A DNA stretch of 64,000 nucleotides from Yamagishiella unicocca (GCA_003116995.1 BDSL01000006.1:1302001-1366000); one strand, 5' to 3'. Shown: positions 21,656 through 33,513, counted from the first letter of the stretch. Program-made: numbers and translations. The notes: a model not told the origin generated them from the sequence alone.

Positions 21656-24600
21656 ATGTTGTTCAGGCCATTGCCGCCGGCCGCGCAGCCGCTTCCACCT
21701 CAGCCGCAGGGAGCGTTGGGGAACCGAGTTGCCTGGCCTTCGGCAAATGGATGGGGCAATCGGCATTGTGGAACAACGCGATTAACATGCAATTTCTCGT
21801 CACATAACAGCCATCCACGGACACCTAACGCGCTAGCGGCTCGTAGCGAGCCGACCGTGCAGGCGTTGAAAGTAGCGCTCAGCACAGACGCTCGACCCTC
21901 CAATGCTCTCCTAACGGAGAGCATAGTCACAAAATCTGCAGTTAAACCTCCAGCCAATGATAGAGAGCTCGTATTGCCGGACCAGGACGATGTGGTACCA
22001 GAATCGGGCATTCTGTCCGACGAGGCGTTGCGCAACCTGGACGAATACCGGCGCGTTGAAGCTTACAGCGCCGCCGCCTCCAGCAGCGCCCTCGCACCAC
22101 CACCTGGGTTTTCATACTCGCCAGCGCAACGCAACCAGATAAAGGAGTCATGGGACGCACTCATGCGGTGGTCCAAGGTTTTCCGCACGCGCAAGCACGC
22201 TGGCAGCCCTCTGGAAGCTGCGAAGAAGGTGGTCGTGTTCGGTGGAGGCTCGTTTGGGACAGCGATGGGCTGCTCGCTTGCGCGCCAGAAGCCGGACCTT
22301 GACGTGGTGCTGCTGGTGCGCGACCCCTACCTCTGCAAGGACATCAACACGTTGCATGAAAATACCCGCTACCTAAAGGTGAGCCACCCTGCACAGACGG
22401 GGGTTTCGGCGCCGCGAGACGACCGCGGCGGTGGACCGGGGCCGCCCGGGCTGGCACATACACATACATACACACTTACCCGCGGTTCCTTAGACTCCCC
22501 TCTATCTTTTGGCGACACGCAAACTCTAGAAGCCATGGGTATTACCAAACAGCACACACTTCCAGGTTGCCAGGCACTAGCCAGGCCACCTCACTCTGCA
22601 TTTCCACTCCTTTTCCTCGTATACCTACAGGTAAATTCACACACCCCTCGTACAACGCCAAGGCTCGCACGCAATTCCTGTCCACCCAGACCCACAGGCC
22701 CACGCCCAGAAGCCACTCAAACTCACACGCACAAAAACCACACCACCGCATACACCACGGCATCGATCCCAACCTGTCCTGCCCCACACCGCTCCCCTTC
22801 ACCGCTCCCCTCCAAACGCTCCCTTCACCGCTCCCCTCACCGCCGCCGCAGGGCTTCAAGCTGCCCGTCAACGTGCGCGCCACCACCCTCGCCGCCGAGG
22901 CCCTCGCAGGCGCGCAGTACGCGGTGCACGCGGTCCCCGTGCAGTCGTCGCGCGCCTTCCTGCAGGGCATCAAGGAGTACCTGCCCGCCAACGTGCCCAT
23001 CATTTGCGTCAGCAAGGGTCTGGAGGTGGGAAGCGGCCAGATGATGTCGGAGCTGGTCCCCAGCGCGCTGGAGCGCAAGCAGCCCGCGGTGTTCCTGTCG
23101 GGGCCGTCGTTCGCGCGGGAGGTGATGCAGAACCGGCCCACAGGCGTGGTGGCCGCGTGCAAGGACGGCAAGCTGGCGAAGACGGTGCAGGGGCTGTTCG
23201 CCAGCCCCACCATGCGCGTCAACATGACCACGGACGTGGTGGGGGTGGAGATCTGTGGCGCGTTGAAGAACGTGCTGGCTATCGCTGCGGGTATCGTGGA
23301 GGGGATGGACCTGGGACACAACGCGCTGGCGGCGCTGGTGGCGCAGGGCTGCTCGGAGATCAGGTGCGGGAGGGGAGGGAGCGGGAGCGGAGGAAGGGGT
23401 TTGCCGAGGGCCGTTCGCCGATTGTCTGCTGGGCCAGCTAGGACTGGGCTAGGGGGGCGCCGCCCGGGGTCCCAGCAACAGCAGCAGCAACAGCAACAAC
23501 AGCAGCAGCAGCGGCAGCAACAATAGAGCACTTGCATGCATTGGCCCTTTAGCCGCCGGACTGCCGTACTACTCAGCGCATGGGCCGGCTGGCAGAGTGG
23601 CCCCTGGACCACACCCGCCACTGTGCTCCCCGCCACCTCCCTGCTCCGCCTCGCCCTTCGGCACCAGCTGTCCCCGTCCCGCCTCAGTCCGAACCCCCCC
23701 AGCTTGCTCTCCGCACACCGCCTCCTGGTGTAAAGTTCCCTCCCAGCATGAGGAGCAGGAGGCGCCTCACGTCCTGCGGCTCGGGGTCAACCCAGACCGC
23801 CTAGCTTCCGACCCTCTTGACCCTTCCCCCCCCCCGACGCCATCACCCATTCGCTCCGCAGGTGGCTGTCTGAGAAGATGGGCGCCAAGCCCACCACCAT
23901 GTCGGGGCTGTCGGGGCTGGGCGACATCATGCTCACGTGCTACGGAGACCTCTCCCGCAACCGCGCCGTGGGCATCAGGCTGGGCAGGGGGGAGAAGCTG
24001 GAGGACATCCTGGCGTCAAGCCCGCAGGTGGGGAGGGCGCGGGGTCAGGTGGGGGCGGGGTCAGGTGGGGGTCAGGTGGGCGGCCAGCAGTGGCTCCCTG
24101 CTGTAAAGTGTCGCGTTTCGGAACGCAGCTGGCGAGAATGCGAGGTCTGGGCATGTGGTAAGGGGTCCACTATTCGCTGTGTATTATGAACGTACCGTTA
24201 ACCTATATGTTTCCTTCTGGCACAGTAGGCGAGGCGGGGCGTAGTGGACTGTGCGAGCGACGGCAGGGTGGGCGCTGATGCGGGGCAGGGCATGGCGAGG
24301 ATGGGTGCAGGGTTCCAGACGGATGCGGCGGGTGAAGAAAACTGGTGCGCCCGGGTGCTGGAACACGGTCGCGACCGTCTCACCCAGGCGCATGTCATCA
24401 GGACCCCCACATGCACTGGGAGTGGGTTATTGTATCGCTGAGCGGCTGAGCACTCCACGGTCTTGACGGCTTCTTATAACGCGGTCCATGCGCCACTGCA
24501 TGAAAGAATTTACAGCTGCAAGCTTGTCTTCGCGGGGCGCTTCAGTTGGGGTAATGATTGGAGTCTGCGCCGCCAGCAGCGCGTGTAGTTAACCCGATGG

Positions 24601-25180
24601 TCTTGGGGGTAATATATGGAACCTACCTGCATCTGGGTCATAACCGTTTTACTAACAACATCGTCGCGCCTGCGATTATCCGATGGGGGGTGCGGTGTCC
24701 ATTGTTGAGGGACTGCTAGAGGGCTGGCGGCTGCACACGTGCGGCGGCGGACCTAGCCGCACGTGTATCCGTGTACAGGATTACTTGTCGCGCTGACTGA
24801 GGTCTTGCTGCTCTTGAGCCGTGCGCCTTCTCTTCGTCACTGTCGCAGTGGTGTCGCCCATACGTAACGGTATGCTGCTTGTGCTGCTGAATGTTTCCGC
24901 AGAGCAGCATCGTATCTCCTCCCCGGTCCCCATCCCCGGTCCAACTGTATGCCGTCACTATCTAGATGCATCACGTCATCGGCAACCACCCCCCTCCTCC
25001 CTCCGCCGCTCACAGGTTGCCGAGGGCGTAGCAACCGCGGGTGTGGTTGTGGGCCTAGCTCGCAAGTACCGCGTCTCGCTGCCGGTGCTGACGGCGGTGG
25101 CGCAGGTGCTAGACAACAACCTCACGGCGCGAGAAGCCGTGTTCCACATCATGAACTTGCCGCAGATAGAGGAGGCGTAG
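21656..25180 (+). CDS. NAD-dependent glycerol-3-phosphate dehydrogenase, plastid type
   Basis: Four exons (21656-22378, 22852-23363, 23862-24027, 25016-25180) encode 521 residues. The enzyme reduces dihydroxyacetone phosphate to glycerol 3-phosphate for plastid glycerolipid and triacylglycerol synthesis. The Rossmann motif [10 protein letters not shown] starts at residue 196. It is followed by [47 protein letters not shown] and the substrate-binding region [21 protein letters not shown] with its catalytic lysine. The C-terminal domain carries [12 protein letters not shown] and [10 protein letters not shown] and ends LPQIEEA. The order and motifs match plant plastid GLY1/SFD1 proteins. About 190 residues precede the domain: a Ser/Pro/Asn-rich transit-like start, then an acidic linker. 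No HAD phosphatase domain is present, unlike some bifunctional algal isoforms. The ATG at 21656 is the first in frame after a stop. Confidence 0.93.
23471..23525 (+). repeat. CAG/CAA trinucleotide run in an intron
   Basis: cagcaacagcagcagcaaca and its continuation form a run of about 18 CAR triplets that ends at a tag. It lies between the donor at 23364 and the acceptor at 23861 of the dehydrogenase gene, so it is not translated in the model chosen. Confidence 0.8.
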
Positions 25181-26459
25181 CGAGGCTGGGCGAGTGCGTA
25201 CAGCGGACTTCGCACCACGGCGGAGCGAAGGGGAGGGGGCCTTGCGAGGGGCGCGAGCGAGGGGAGCATGCATGCGAGAGTGTGTGTAGGAAGAGTGAGG
25301 CTTGAGCTGGAGAGGTCGGACCTTAAAGGGCACTGAGGCAATGCCGTCGACGAGCACCGGTTACACGCAACCATGTGTTGTCATCGGATATGAGATATAT
25401 AAATCGTTTGCCTCACCGTGGCTGGCTGGTGAGGACAAACCCGCAGCATCGCCAGGAGAACAAATAGCAGCGTGTTCTCGAGCAGGCTGGGTCTGAGCCA
25501 TGTAATCTATATCCCTCCAGACTGTGAGACTCCAAGAAAGTGAAGCTCAGTTGGCGAGGTGGGACTGGGAACTACCACAGAGCGACCTGGGCAGCAAGGC
25601 GGGGAACCCAAAACACACGACCCCCAAGCCAATCACCCAACTCGACTGTCCACACGACTTCTAATAAAACGTGCAATAAGCCATGTCGTGCCCCGAGGCA
25701 CTGCGGCCGCTCCGCTAGGTGCTGCCCTTCGCAAGGTGCTGACTCGGTAGCGGCTCAGTGGGCTGCAGGCTTGCTGGCCCCGCCCGAGAGTTGGCGGTGC
25801 TTCTCCCGCTCGACGACCTGCCGCCGTGTCCGCTGCACGTTACAAGTTACAAGCATCATGTAAGAAGGGCATCAAAGGCGCCAGATGAAAAGGCACGGAG
25901 GTCACGCGCACTGCCGATTACCTCCTTGTCTCGATGCAGGCATTCGTTGTAGTCCTCCAGCCATTCCATGCACTCCTCGCGCCTCAAGTTAATCATAGGA
26001 GCCTTACTCTCGTCCATGCACTGCGTAACACGAACGCGCTGGAGTCAAGCGCCAGCGGCGAAGAGCGAGACCCGCGACTACCCTCCGCTTGCACACCTTC
26101 AAGTAGTCCATGTACCAGTCATAGCACCGAGCCGTAGTCGTGGAAAGTCCCATGCCCGCCATGGCTGCAAACGGTTCTTAAGTGCCCCGACAAGGGAGAA
26201 TCGTCAGCGGCTGAAGGGACAGCCCCACCCCCAGGATTGCACGTCTACTTGCAAGGGCTACCCAGAAATTGTTGGCTACGGCTGTGCCTGAGCGCTAGGA
26301 AGAGGCTTTCTTTCCGTACTCGTACAGCAAAATGTGCTTCTATACATTGTTGTTTTTGCAAGAGCCTCCACATGAAAATGCGCATTAGCTTATGTTTAAT
26401 TTGCACTTTCAGGCTTACTAGGTGGCCCCTAGGGCCCAGCCCCAACCTGCTGGGGAAAC
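25181..26459. other. 3' UTR of the dehydrogenase gene and upstream region of the next gene
   Basis: A TGTAA is present at 25501. Beyond it I see no coding exon, only short open frames without domains. Confidence 0.5.
25501..25505 (+). promoter_or_regulatory. Putative poly(A) signal TGTAA
   Basis: It lies 321 bases after the stop codon of the glycerol-3-phosphate dehydrogenase gene. Confidence 0.6.
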
Positions 26460-27551
26460 ATGGCTACCATAAGTCCGCCTCAACCAACCGAGGATTACAA
26501 ACGGCTCCAGATGATTGAGCAGGTAGGTGTTTGCGCGTGGGATCACCGGATCATCGATCCCACGGCTCCGATATCCCCATACGCTCTGTGCCGTGGCAAC
26601 GCTGACACGCGAAACCTCGCCACCCCCGCCTTGAACACTGCCGCAGAAAGTCATATTGTGCGTGCAGATAGCGGCGCAGGTCACGGAGCATTTCTCCCGC
26701 GTGGGCCGCACGACGGAGCTGGCGGTTCCGGTGCAGCAGCTGTGCACGAACTTCATGAACACCATCGCGGTACGGCAGCGCGGTCGACACGTCGCGTTGG
26801 GCCACCCGGGTCCGGGTGTAGATCCTCCTGCGCGCGGCACAAGACACCCGCATCCAAATCCCAACCACCAGGGGGCCCAACCATCGGATCCCTAGGGGTG
26901 ACCCCGTCCCTGGAGTAAGGATTTTCCTGGTGACGTCAAGCGGCGCATTGGTGACACATCCTACCCCCCTGCAAAAACAAATCGCGCGCGGCCCACCATC
27001 GGGCTCGTCAGCCTCGCGCACGCCTCACATCCGAACTGTACCCACCCGCCACCACCACCACCACCTTCGCCACCACCACCACCACCTTCGCCACCACCAC
27101 CACCACCTCCGCCACCACCACGATCACGCGGCGGTCCCTGTCGTCCCCACAGGAGGCCCTCCAGCTGGTGAAGGAGGGCGCTGAGGCCAGCACCGGGGAG
27201 CACCGGCTGGAGCTGCACGCCTACCACAGCCTAGCGCGGGCGCACATAAACACGGAGAAGCTGCAGGTGATACGGATGCATCTAGAGGCCATGCAGGCGG
27301 AGCTGGGGGCGGCGGGGGCGGGGGAGGCGGTGGGGGCAGGGGAGACGGCGGGGGCAGGGGCGCAGACGGTAGGGGCGGAGGCAGCAGCGGCGGGAGCAGC
27401 GGCGGGGGCGGAGAGGGGGGGGGCGGGGGAAGGGATGGGGGCGGAGAGGGGGGCGGCGGGGGAAGGGATGGGGGGTGGGGGGCTGGGGGCGCCCGGGCAA
27501 GTGCTTGGGGGGGGTCAAGGCGGCGGGGGAGTTGTGCTCATGGAGGAGTGA
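26460..27551 (+). CDS. Small helical protein, possibly Mediator subunit 11
   Basis: Three phase-0 exons (26460-26522, 26668-26769, 27153-27551) encode 187 residues. Residues 1-105 are predicted to be mainly helical. They contain YKRLQMIEQIAAQVTEH, then LCTNFMNTIAEALQLVKEG, then HAYHSLARAHINTEKLQ and HLEAMQAEL. This pattern, with a short LQ-x-IE helix, a paired long helix, a conserved Tyr before a lysine-containing helix and a short end helix, resembles Mediator head-module subunit MED11. That protein links the RNA polymerase II Mediator head to TFIIH. The match is by memory of the family pattern and is tentative. Other small four-helix proteins such as BLOC-1 or prefoldin-like subunits are possible. 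The last 80 residues are a Gly/Ala low-complexity tail, probably disordered, ending VVLMEE. Confidence 0.7.
27045..27122 (+). repeat. Intronic CCACCA/CCTTCG simple repeat
   Basis: Runs of ccacca are interrupted at a regular distance by ccttcg, giving a unit of about 24 bases repeated three times. The array provides the pyrimidine-rich context ahead of the acceptor at 27152. Confidence 0.75.
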
Positions 27552-28026
27552 CGCAGCGGGGGGGGGGCCGCGTGGGTGTTTGTGTATGTGTATGTGAGTG
27601 TGGTCGCGGGGGAAGGGCGTGGGGCTGGGGCCAGGACGGGGCAGCATCGGGGTCCAGCATGGGCTGGCGTCAGCGCTGGGAGGCATGGCGGCCGTATGGC
27701 GGGCGGTGGGGGCTGGCTGGCCGCGTCCACCTCAACGCCGCGGGGTTAGGGTAACGAGTTGTGCGTCGAGTGTGGCCTGCTGCAAGTAGTGTTGAAGGCG
27801 GGAGCCGGACAACCGCACCGCGAGGGCGGGTGCTGCTATATTTTATTTTCATGTCGGGGAGGAGGAGCCCTTCCTCTTCTCCTCTTCCTCCCTTGCTCGT
27901 GGCCGTCCAGTGATGCCTAAGCGTCCCCGAGTGGCGGGCTCGATGCAAACGCTTGAGATTCCATACGTGCGCCAACGCGGCATGCTAAGGCCTTGCTTCG
28001 GCTGAGCGGCTCTGCATAGTTGCTGA

Positions 28027-28031
28027 TGTAA
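28027..28031 (+). promoter_or_regulatory. Putative poly(A) signal TGTAA
   Basis: It lies 476 bases after the stop codon of the small helical protein gene. Confidence 0.55.
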
Positions 28032-28618
28032 TGGTTGCTGATACATTGGTTGCGAGGCATGAGGTGTATGTCACGAGCGTGACGGAGCCCGCGCGCCGTG
28101 TTTTTACCCTCCACTCTACATCGGTGTGCTGCCGCATGTGGCTTCACATGAGCCCCGCCCGCACGGGCTGTTGTGAGCCCCGTAGATCTGCGTGCTCACA
28201 CATCCGACATAAGCATAGGAACATAGAGCCTCGCCTTTTAACAACCTTTCCGTACCATCGTACGGGGGCGGGGGCGGGACAACCGGGCAATGAAGGGCAA
28301 TGCGGCTGCGACCGAGGAACTTGTCGAGCCGTGCGATGCATGCCTTGCGCCCGATAGTACGGCGACAGCATCATCAGCAGAGCGTCACCATCACCAGCAG
28401 AGCGAGCATCGCGACTTCGCGAGCAGCCCCTCCCAAACAGTTCATCGCAATTATCGCATGAACATCACTGCTTCACTGCCAGTGCTTCCAGACCTGAAGC
28501 CTAAACAGTACGCACGTACGTTGCTAGCGCTCTTGCGCACACCTGCCATTCGCCCCAACACCCTCACACATCACCTTCCTTGCGCGCGCCCCACCCCCCA
28601 TCGGGCTGCCCGCCGTTT

Positions 28619-28645
28619 CCTATGTCGTGTAACCGGGTGTTCTCA
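28619..28645 (+). repeat. Dispersed repeat family B, copy 1
   Basis: tatgtcgtgtaaccgggtgt followed by tctc matches 49207-49235 and, inverted, 49920-49948. Partial copies lie at 38371-38390, 39418-39440 and 42945-42960. Its internal tgtaa is the poly(A) pentamer, so such copies may look like poly(A) signals. Confidence 0.7.
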
Positions 28646-29204
28646 ACCCCGCCCCCAGCGGTCTCCTACTCCTGGTACGGGTGGCGGAGCCATGCATGCC
28701 GCCAAGGGAAGCGAGCCCATCAGCCATGTGAGGTGCTCGTAACGCAGTGCATATCCGGTATGAAAACGCAAATAATAGTACATAATAGTTAACAGCAGCA
28801 ATACTAGCGCGAGCAGCATCTAACCAAACGCGATTATTTAATCAGCGCGTCAATCCGACCAGGCCGGTAAGCTAGAGACCCACCCTCCGATGTTTCAGGG
28901 CCTCCCGGACCGTTAAGGGCCCTATCGCCAATGTGGCGTTAGGGCCCCCGCACCGCTCCCCACCGACACACCAACACGCGCACCTCCACACCGGCCCTGC
29001 AGCCCCACCCTGGCTGCTGCCGGGCGCCACTGAGACATCTCTGCAAGCTCCACCCCGCGCCCTTTAAAAGCAGCGCACATCCCCACCTCGACCCCACTCC
29101 ACCTCGCCCCACCTCACTCCACCTTCGGCTTCCTAATCCACGGGCTTGCCTCAACCTCACCTCACCCCACCCCACCTCAATTCACCTCCCGCCCCCCCGC
29201 CGGC

Positions 29205-32079
29205 CTACCGCTGCCGAAACCCCGTCTTCGGTGTCCCTGGCCCCACACTCCCCAACAGCGTCCTCGCAGTAGGCGGTGAACTCAACCCGAAGCTCTGCAG
29301 CCGCGACGCAGGAGGGCCCCCGGGCCCCCCCGTCGCCCCTAACCCCCCCGGTCCCCCGCCAAGCCGGTTGATGACGCTGATGTTAAAAGCAAGCGCGGGT
29401 CCGCCGCCCCCTCCCCTCCCACCCGCCCCCCCACCTCCAACCCCGCCCCCGCCAGCCATACCGTGCCCGCTGGGCCGCATGTTGTTGGCACCCCGGGGGC
29501 CCCCGCCCCCCACTCGCTCCCGCTCCTTGCTGTTACCCCTCCCCTCCCCGCCAGCCGAGCCCCCGGCCGGGTAGCTCGTGCAGCACGACGCCGCCAACGG
29601 TATCGAATCCAACCAGTTGGTTAGGTCGTTGCGCCACGTGTCATCCGCGGGGTGCGAGTCCAGCGCTTCGCGCTGCCGCGCCTCCGCGTCTCGCCGCTCC
29701 AAATCCCTCCGCTCCGGAGACCAATCCGGCGGGCCCGGCATCGTTTCTGCTGCGACCGATATGCGCTCCGAAACCACATCTGGCAGCGGCGGCAGCCGGG
29801 AGCGGTGCTGCCGGTGCTGCTCCACTAGCCCCAGGATGAAGTTGTAGAGGGCGCGGAGGTTGAGGCGGCCCCCAGCGGGCATGTGCTGGTGGGAGCCCAG
29901 GTCGAAGCCCTCTGCGCGCTTGACGTCCACGTACTGCCCCGGCACCGGAACCACGGGTCGGAACTTGGCCAGGTCCTGCTCCAGGCGGAACTTGGCGATC
30001 AGCATGGCCCGGGCCTGCTGGTCCAGCCAGGTCAGGGTGGCCAGGGTGATGGCCTGGTGGGGGGAAGGAAGGGGGGTGGCGTAAACACCGTTGACGGGAA
30101 AAGGACAGGATAGTTGGCGCAGGGTCGGCGGACAGCTAGTCGGAGGTTTTCCTTGCAACCCCTCACCCGCCCGGCCCGGCTCTCCTCCTTCCCCCGGCCC
30201 CCCGGTTTCCCTCGAACCCCGGCCCCCCGGTGACGTGCGGCAGCTACCCACCTTCCTCAGAGTCACCCGCCGGCCCGCTACCCGCAGCTCCGCCCCCACG
30301 TGCAGGTCGTACTCGTCGATGTCTCCCCCGAAGGGAGTGGTCACCTCCATGTCCAAAGACACGTACGTCCTGAGGGGGCAGCCGGGGAAAACACGTGTAC
30401 GAGGTGGGGGCGAGGGGGCCGAGGAAACCCGTGTACGAGGTGGGGGTGAGGAGGGCGGGGAAAACCCGTGTACGAGGTGGGGGTGAGGGAGGCGGGGAGA
30501 ACCTGTGTACGAGGTGGGGTTGAGGGAGGCGGGGAAAACCCGTGTAAGAGGTTTATAAGAGAATCCGCGAATCCGCGCGAGGTGGGGGTGAGGGGGGCTG
30601 TGGGGGGTCGAGCGGGAAGGGGGGTGGCATGGAAATGCGTATTTCGCACCAGCGGGAAAGAGGAACCCAACGGGGAGGGCCAATGGGTGGGCGGGTGGGT
30701 GCGGGAGGCTGGTGGGCTGTGCGGCCTGCGAACGCCCCCTCGTGACCGGGGGGTAGTGCCGCCCTCCGCGTCCCCCTACCTTCCGCCGCACACAACTCCG
30801 CGCACCTTCCAAACCCACTGACACCCGCCACCAGCCCACCGCCCCCCGCAGCTCACCCAGCCAGGCAGCGCCGCGTCGCCGTGTCGTACGTCACGTGCAT
30901 GTTGACCTGGGGCGCAGAGGGGGCGAGGAGGACAGGGAGGGCTTATGCTTTATATTTTATGGTTTTATGGTTTTATGGCTTTAGAGTCTACGAGGGCGTC
31001 CAGATGTGGGCAAAAGCGTCCAGCCTGCCCACCCGACACACGCCAGCCTTGCAGCCGAGCAGCGACCCACCATCAGCGACAGCTGCTTAAGCGCACTTGC
31101 CACGGCCCGGTAATAACCCTCCAAATCCCCTCCCCTCCCTGTTTCCCCCAGCCGGCCCCCTGCACCCTATCCGTCCCCCGCCCCCTCACCCTCTTGGACC
31201 CCTCGTGCCACCAGGTCTCAAACACCAAGCGGGGCGGCAGCGGCACCACCGTGAAGGGCATCCAGGGGGCCGTCAGGGCCACACTGGGGGGAGGGGGACG
31301 AGTTGGAAGCCGACCACCGGGGGCGGGCGGTGTGGGACAGCCGGCCAGTCCGGACAATGGACGATGGACCAGACACCAACTGCCTGTGCCAGCAGCGACG
31401 GGTTGGAGGCGGCGCAGGCGCGAAGAGAGGGCCCGTGACATCACGTGCCGTCCCCGCTTGCAGCAGCCAGCTGCTCCCCGCAGACCGGGTTACAACCTCC
31501 CCCCCTCCCCCTTCCCCCCGGTTTTCACGCCACCCCCTCCCCCCCTTCCCCCCTTCCCGGCTCGCGCCCTACCCTGGCGGCCCAAAGGGCGACCTGGGCT
31601 GCTGGTCCGGGCACTGCGGCGGGCCCCCCACCAGGTAGCTGGCGAACTTCTTGCGGTCGGGGGACACCGGGCCCGCGTAGATGACGGGGCTGGGGGAGGG
31701 GGCAGGGCGAGGGGGGGGGGAAGGGGGAGAGGATCAGGGAGCGAGGAGCGGGGGGTTCGAGGAAGACCCGTGGATGCCTGAAAAAACCCGTTTAAAACAG
31801 ACGAGGAACGGGGGGAGGGGGGCCAGCACGAGGGGTTGGGAGTGGGCCCTACCATGCAGGGTCGCGATGGGAAGTGCAAGTGGGGGCGGGGGGGGCGGTG
31901 TGAGGGTCGTCGGCTCGTCACCGCCGGAAGAGCTGCTGGTCTATGCGGGTTTTCAGCCCGTCAGCGCCGCAACCAACCTGCCACGGTCCTGGTGTGGTGG
32001 CGCCGAGGCGGCGTACTAGCTGGGTAAGTTAACGCGCAGCAGGCATTGCACAACGTACGATGCCGGCGGGGCCGTCCAT
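29205..32079 (-). CDS. Unrecognised protein of 434 residues
   Basis: Seven exons on the minus strand join in phase: 32079-32059, 31977-31922, 31689-31573, 31283-31190, 30906-30857, 30369-30252 and 30053-29205. The first coding exon is only seven codons (MDGPAGI) before a gtacgt donor. Residues 1-210 look globular and contain PVIYAGPVSPDRKKFASYLV, VALTAPWMPFTVVPLPPRLV, ETWWHEGSKR, DMEVTTPFGGDIDEYDLHVG and AELRVAGRRVTLRK. The alternating hydrophobic pattern suggests a beta-rich fold. A helix with LDQQARAMLIAKFRLEQDL and a segment with LRALYNFILGLVEQH follow. The C-terminal 160 residues are charged and then Gly/Pro-rich, ending TGFRQR. I do not recognise the family. A lipid-binding or SRPBCC-like fold is conceivable but unproven. 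Confidence 0.7.
30375..30562 (+). repeat. 40-bp minisatellite, about five copies
   Basis: Units of the form ggaaaacccgtgtacgaggt plus gggggtgagggaggcg recur about five times with small changes. The array fills much of the intron between 30369 and 30857 in the minus-strand gene. Confidence 0.85.
31750..31800 (-). repeat. Dispersed repeat family A, inverted copy
   Basis: ggttcgaggaagacccgtgg, atgcctgaaaaaacccgttt and aaaacag are the reverse complement of the element at 16228-16300 and 19500-19570. The copy lies in an intron of the minus-strand gene, so it is in the same orientation as that transcript. Confidence 0.75.
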
Positions 32080-33513
32080 TTGTGCGACACGGCGGCAGAT
32101 AAGGTGTAGACACGGGTGGGCAGGCGGTGCTGTACAGCGACGTGCCTGGTTCGGCCACGTATGGTCCGGGGGGAGGTTCTCACCTGGTTTTGAGCGTGCC
32201 AGGCACATCGGATGTTGTCAGCGACTGCTCGACCGCGATGCTCCCGGAGGAGCCCCTCCGCATTCCTCCCGCCCTGGATGGGATACCCGGGAGGATTATC
32301 GTAAGCGAATACGGACCATCGTATGCGACGTCGAGCGAGTAGGGAGATGGAAAGCGAGGGCCAGCGTGGCGAAGCCGACCTAGTTGCCGTCGCCTGCGCT
32401 TTAATTGTATTCGCGCGCACACAGCGTTTTCAGGTGTCTGGTGAGCGCGTTTGTGTGTCGCGCCATCGTAGGCAGTGGCCGAAGTAGATAGTGCTCACCG
32501 GCCTTCTTGCATCATCCTGCCGGCGCGGCCCGCGATGCAGCACCACCGGGACTGCTTATGTAGGGGTAGAAGAATATAAAGCCTAGGAATGGTTGAAGGC
32601 AGGGGTTCCAACCACAAGCGTATCCTCAAAACGCACAGAAGCATCCAACAATTTTCATAAGTGGTGTAGATTGAAGATATATAACCGTCGACATATGACG
32701 CTCCCAAGGACTGGGGCCTTCCAAGTTTCTTCGTTTAATTAAACCTCTATATTACAAATTGATGCCGATCAATTTTGCATCATGCAACGATTGTAAAATC
32801 GCATAGGTATCAGATGAAACTAAAATGGCAGCTTCAGCGTGCACAAGAGGCTTCAACTTGTCGTACAATAGTGGAAAACCTGCATCAACGCGGCTGCCAC
32901 ATTGCATGCACAAATATTTGCAATCTGCCTTCCGATCTGTAGAAGTGTTAGGACAGCGTTTCAATACGTCTCAAACCTGCCTAGAGTACCTCGTCGACGT
33001 TCGTGATGGCCGCGGACGTGCATCGCCGGGGCCATGGTCGATCTCTAGAGGGGTTGTCCGTAGTGGCAGGTTAGTATCTTAACAATCGCTTTTTAGTCCC
33101 GGCCTGGGGCCGCGTCCTTCACTCGACAGGGGCCCCTGGCTCGGCTTGGCATCCTTGGCCCCATCTGGTTGCATCCATTTATTATACAGAGTATTTATTT
33201 AGCATCCATTGCTTTTGCCTCCCTCCCTCGTGCTAGGCGCGGCGCACCTACTGCCTCCCGACGCGGCCGCGAAGAACAACACGCAAGCAGCATTGCTAAG
33301 AGCCACTTATCAGGTACATTAATACGATGCATAATATTGTACTCCACTGTGCTTGGCCCGCCCTGGACGTTATCCTTTCTGGCACGGGATTGCCGCGAGC
33401 TTACCTCCTGCTATCCCGACTCAAATGTACGCAGCAATACGTTGGCGTTAGCTCAACTTCTGGCGAATCAGCACCAGGCCAGGTGCCGTATCGTCTCCAC
33501 AAAGTCGACAGCT
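32080..33513. other. Region between divergent genes with a low-GC island
   Basis: The ends should hold the two divergent promoters. Between about 32490 and 33000 the sequence is much richer in A and T than anything else in the window. Confidence 0.5.
32752..32964 (-). CDS. Short open frame in the low-GC island, possibly a foreign remnant
   Basis: A 70-codon frame begins at an in-frame TTG at 32964, preceded by a stop, and ends at a TAA whose bases overlap a TGTAA pentamer. It contains DCKYLCMQCGSRVDAGF, with closely spaced cysteines like half of a zinc ribbon, then helices such as AILQSLHDAKLIGINL. Codon use is AT-rich, unlike every neighbour. No family is recognised. It may be the last exon of a gene, a decayed insertion or chance. 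Confidence 0.25.
   Translation of the reverse strand: MKRCPNTSTDRKADCKYLCMQCGSRVDAGFPLLYDKLKPLVHAEAAILVSSDTYAILQSLHDAKLIGINL

Larger units (their letters stand above)
27552..29204. other. Region between convergent genes
   Basis: It contains the TGTAA at 28027 and a copy of dispersed family B at 28619-28645. The C-rich part around 28940-29200 lies after the stop of the minus-strand gene. No supported coding exon was found. Confidence 0.5.

Noticed and set aside
22542..23636. Minus-strand frame of 364 codons
   Set aside because: It is the antisense shadow of the glycerol-3-phosphate dehydrogenase second exon, caused by GC-rich codon bias.
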